Of a stretch of 64,000 bases of DNA, positions 62,182 to 64,000 are shown in pieces (positions within the stretch are counted from its first letter, which is position 1; each line of letters begins with the position of its first letter). The translations under genes and the position numbers were made by a program. Source of the stretch: Avispirillum sp959601495 (lineage in GTDB: Bacteria > Bacillota > Clostridia > Oscillospirales > CAG-272); assembly GCA_959601495.1 (NCBI GenBank), contig CAUGPT010000004.1, forward strand, positions 1-64,000, in the 5' to 3' direction. Under the pieces are notes generated by a model. The model was not told the DNA's origin, did not search any database, and saw only the letters and a list, made by a program, of their open reading frames with translations.

Positions 62182-62943
62182 TCAGAAATACTGTTCCATG
62201 ATCTTCGTATAGATCTCTGTCTCGGCTCCCGCTATCTGCGAGGCGAGTCTTGCGAGCTGGCGGCAGACGGGGAACTCCGTATAGTAGTGTCCCGCGCAGA
62301 AAACGTTGATGCCCGCTTCGGCAGCGTCGATGCCGTCGTTATATCCGGCTTCTCCCGTCACCAAAGTGTCTGCGCCGCGTGCTTTGGCGGCGCTTATAAA
62401 ATCGTCGCCGCGCCCGCCTACGACTGCTATCTTTCGAACGGGACGGCAGATATAAGCGGTGACCGTCGGCGCGCCGAGGCTCTTCTTTATATGCTCGGCA
62501 AAATCTTTTGCGTCATGTATGTCACTTTCTCCCATTCGCCCGAGTTCAGGCTCCTCGTCCGTGCCGAATACGCGCACATCGGAAAGCCCGAGCGCTTCCG
62601 CAAGCGCGTCGTTGACGCCGCCGGCGCCCGCGTCCATGCGGGTGTGCATGGAGATGACTGAAAGACCGTTTTTTACAGCGTATATGACCCGATCGGAGCA
62701 GAAATCTCCTTCGGCAACGCTTCTGAGCGGGCGAAATATCATGGGATGATGGGCGAGCACCGTGTCAAAGCCGTTCTGTGCCGCATAGTGCAGCACATCG
62801 GCTGTGGCGTCAAGTGCGCACAAAACGCGCTTTACCTGTGCGCCCCGGTCGGCGCAGCACATAAGCCCGTCGTTATCCCACTCGCAGCGCAGACTGTCGG
62901 GATAAAGCTCTCTGAGGTTGTTCCAAAAGCTTTCTATGTTCAT
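62182..62943 (-). CDS. NIF3-like dinuclear metal protein
   Basis: A 253-residue protein of the NIF3/YbgI family, which forms a hexameric ring with a two-metal site in each subunit. Metal ligands are seen in VLAHHPMIFRPLRS near residue 64 and in the C-terminal AGHYYTEFPVCRQLA; the middle motif is SMHTRMDAGAGGVNDALAE. The biochemical role is not settled. The start at 62943 follows AAGGAG. It is immediately downstream of trmK, as in many Bacillota, where the pair is conserved. Confidence 0.93.
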   Translation of the reverse strand: MNIESFWNNLRELYPDSLRCEWDNDGLMCCADRGAQVKRVLCALDATADVLHYAAQNGFDTVLAHHPMIFRPLRSVAEGDFCSDRVIYAVKNGLSVISMHTRMDAGAGGVNDALAEALGLSDVRVFGTDEEPELGRMGESDIHDAKDFAEHIKKSLGAPTVTAYICRPVRKIAVVGGRGDDFISAAKARGADTLVTGEAGYNDGIDAAEAGINVFCAGHYYTEFPVCRQLARLASQIAGAETEIYTKIMEQYF

Positions 62944-63050
62944 GCTTTTCTCCTTTTCGGTGCTTTGCGTCCGCTTATGGCGGCACGCGGCAAAGTCGCT
63001 GTCATGTGCGAAGTATCCTGTCAAACGGCTTGCGCCGCAGGCGTATTCAT

Positions 63051-63779
63051 TTATTCCTGTGCTGTGCCGATCGCGCCGCGCTGTATTTCATAAAGCTCGC
63101 GCAGCATCTGCTCGTCCGCATCGCAAGACTCGCCTCCGCGCCGCTTACCCGCCATTGCTTTTTCCAAACGGCGTATTTCCTTATCAACAAGCGCGCCGTA
63201 AAGGGGGGAGCGGCGTATAGCTTCGCCCTCGGTGCCGACTGTTGCCTCCGCCGCGGAGATTTCATAAGGCTTTTTGCAAAAACGGCACACAATGCACTGG
63301 TAAAGCTTTCCCGCGGCCTGCGCCGTGCCTCCGTCAGTTATTTCAAACCCGTTTTTTGCGAGATACTGTCTCAGCTCCGCAACGGCGGACATGGGCTGAA
63401 GTATAAGGCGGGGGCTGTGCCCGCTTTCCGCGTTTTTCAGCCTGGGATCGTCGATAATTCGCGCAATAAGCTCGCCGCCCATGCCGCATATTACAATATC
63501 GGTAACGTCCGTGAGCGGCACGCCGCAAAGACCGTCGGTGAGATAGAAGTCGATGCTGTCGCCGAGAGAGTATGCCTCGGCGTTTATTCGCGCCCTTTCA
63601 AGCGGACCTTCGTTTATATCGGTGGCTGCGGCACTGCGTACTTTTCCGCTTTTCAGAAGATATATGGGCAGATATGCGTGATCCGTTCCCACATCAACAA
63701 CGCGGCTGCCTTTTACAAATGAGGCTGCCAGCGCAAGGCGTGCGTCAAGCGGGGGGAGCTTTTGTATATTTGTGTTCAT
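63051..63779 (-). CDS. trmK: tRNA (adenine(22)-N1)-methyltransferase
   Basis: A 242-residue SAM-dependent methyltransferase of the TrmK (YqfN) family, which methylates N1 of adenine 22 in tRNA. The SAM loop is VVDVGTDHAYLPIYLL near residues 28-43 and the catalytic region is DIVICGMGGELIARIIDD. The segment LILQPMSAVAELRQYLAKNGFEI is characteristic. The C-terminal part (about 180-242) is helical. It lies upstream of the NIF3-like gene on the same strand. Confidence 0.94.
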   Translation of the reverse strand: MNTNIQKLPPLDARLALAASFVKGSRVVDVGTDHAYLPIYLLKSGKVRSAAATDINEGPLERARINAEAYSLGDSIDFYLTDGLCGVPLTDVTDIVICGMGGELIARIIDDPRLKNAESGHSPRLILQPMSAVAELRQYLAKNGFEITDGGTAQAAGKLYQCIVCRFCKKPYEISAAEATVGTEGEAIRRSPLYGALVDKEIRRLEKAMAGKRRGGESCDADEQMLRELYEIQRGAIGTAQE

Positions 63780-63798
63780 GTTTTTTATTCAAGATAAA

Positions 63799-63828
63799 GA
63801 ATTGCCGCCGCATATGCGGCGGCAATTC
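63799..63828 (-). terminator. Perfect 30-bp palindromic hairpin
   Basis: GAATTGCCGCCGCAT followed by its exact complement. It lies between trmK and the DUF1858 gene on the minus strand. Only a short T-rich stretch follows, so it may be a weak terminator or mRNA-processing site. Confidence 0.65.
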
Positions 63829-63840
63829 TTGTCGGCATTC

Positions 63841-64000
63841 TTATTTTCCCGCTTTTTCCGCGAGAAAAGCGTTGATCTTTTCGCAAAGCTCGTCGGCGTC
63901 GGTCCCGTGGACCTCGCAGGCATCCTCAATGCTTTCGCCTCTGGAGTGGGGGCAGCCCAGGCAGTGCATTCCTATCTCAAAGAAGAACTGCGCGGTTTCA
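63841..64000 (-). CDS. DUF1858 family protein, C-terminal part
   Basis: The window contains only the last 52 residues and the stop codon (TAA at 63841-63843). The visible part has GMHCLGCPHSRGESIEDAC, in which the CxxC pair is the hallmark of the small DUF1858 or hybrid-cluster-associated redox family. It ends AFLAEKAGK. The 5' end lies beyond position 64000. Its role is unknown; a disulfide or metal-binding function is suggested by the cysteines. Confidence 0.8.
   Translation of the reverse strand, partial: ETAQFFFEIGMHCLGCPHSRGESIEDACEVHGTDADELCEKINAFLAEKAGK

Overview
The window reads as a chromosomal segment of an anaerobic, endospore-forming Clostridia (Bacillota), probably a gut or rumen lineage with GC a little above 50 percent. 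The basis is the sporulation genes (gpr, spoIIP, cotJA-cotJB-cotJC, a SpoVD-type penicillin-binding protein with a PASTA domain), a meso-diaminopimelate-type MurE, a type III glutamine synthetase, rubredoxin, and very regular sigma-A promoters (TTGACA, 16-17 bp, TATAAT). There are no rRNA genes, complete tRNA genes, insertion sequences, phage genes or CRISPR arrays.

Layout. 0.4-2.6 kb: an ApbE flavin transferase and a two-domain lipoprotein (minus strand). 2.9-5.2 kb: a polar amino-acid ABC importer. 5.4-9.6 kb: asparagine synthetase and glutamine synthetase III on the minus strand; the latter follows a leader with two hexaloop/terminator modules. 10.4-24.4 kb: a division and cell-wall (dcw) cluster, mraZ-rsmH-ftsL-spoVD-murE-mraY-ftsW-murG-divIB-ftsZ, lacking murF and murD and with long low-complexity cytoplasmic extensions on FtsL, FtsW and DivIB. 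24.8-27 kb: homoserine dehydrogenase and convergent type II pantothenate kinase. 27.1-30.1 kb: spoIIP and gpr, separated by about 900 bp holding three successive promoters, each followed by a structured RNA with a terminator or terminator-like end. 30.6-34.3 kb: an orphan peptide-binding lipoprotein, a DUF4364 regulator, a small sigma factor, a tRNA-like element and a zinc-ribbon protein. 34.9-36.3 kb: the cotJ operon, whose CotJA carries cysteine-rich tandem repeats. 36.5-42.4 kb: a zinc-ribbon membrane protein with Pro/Ala repeats and an Asp/Trp/Tyr tail, then an ABC-2 exporter. 42.7-45.8 kb: two small lipoproteins, RNase HI and DUF1015. 46.2-50.8 kb: a 1533-residue secreted protein with cohesin-like domains. 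50.9-58.5 kb: a surface-polysaccharide operon (two glycosyltransferases, Wzy-like, pyruvyl transferase, Wzx flippase, FrhB-like Fe-S protein). 58.6-64 kb: rubredoxin, flotillin plus an NfeD protein with His/Asp repeats, a DUF1836 regulator, NIF3-like protein, TrmK and a partial DUF1858 protein.

The genes combine peptidoglycan synthesis and division, spore formation and germination, nitrogen assimilation and cell-surface construction. The least explained parts are the three-RNA array between gpr and spoIIP, the glutamine synthetase leader, the tRNA-like element before the zinc-ribbon gene, and several metal-binding-type low-complexity repeats in envelope and spore proteins. Start codons were adjusted where a Shine-Dalgarno (SD) sequence favoured an internal start. 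All family assignments come from reading motifs, not from database searches.
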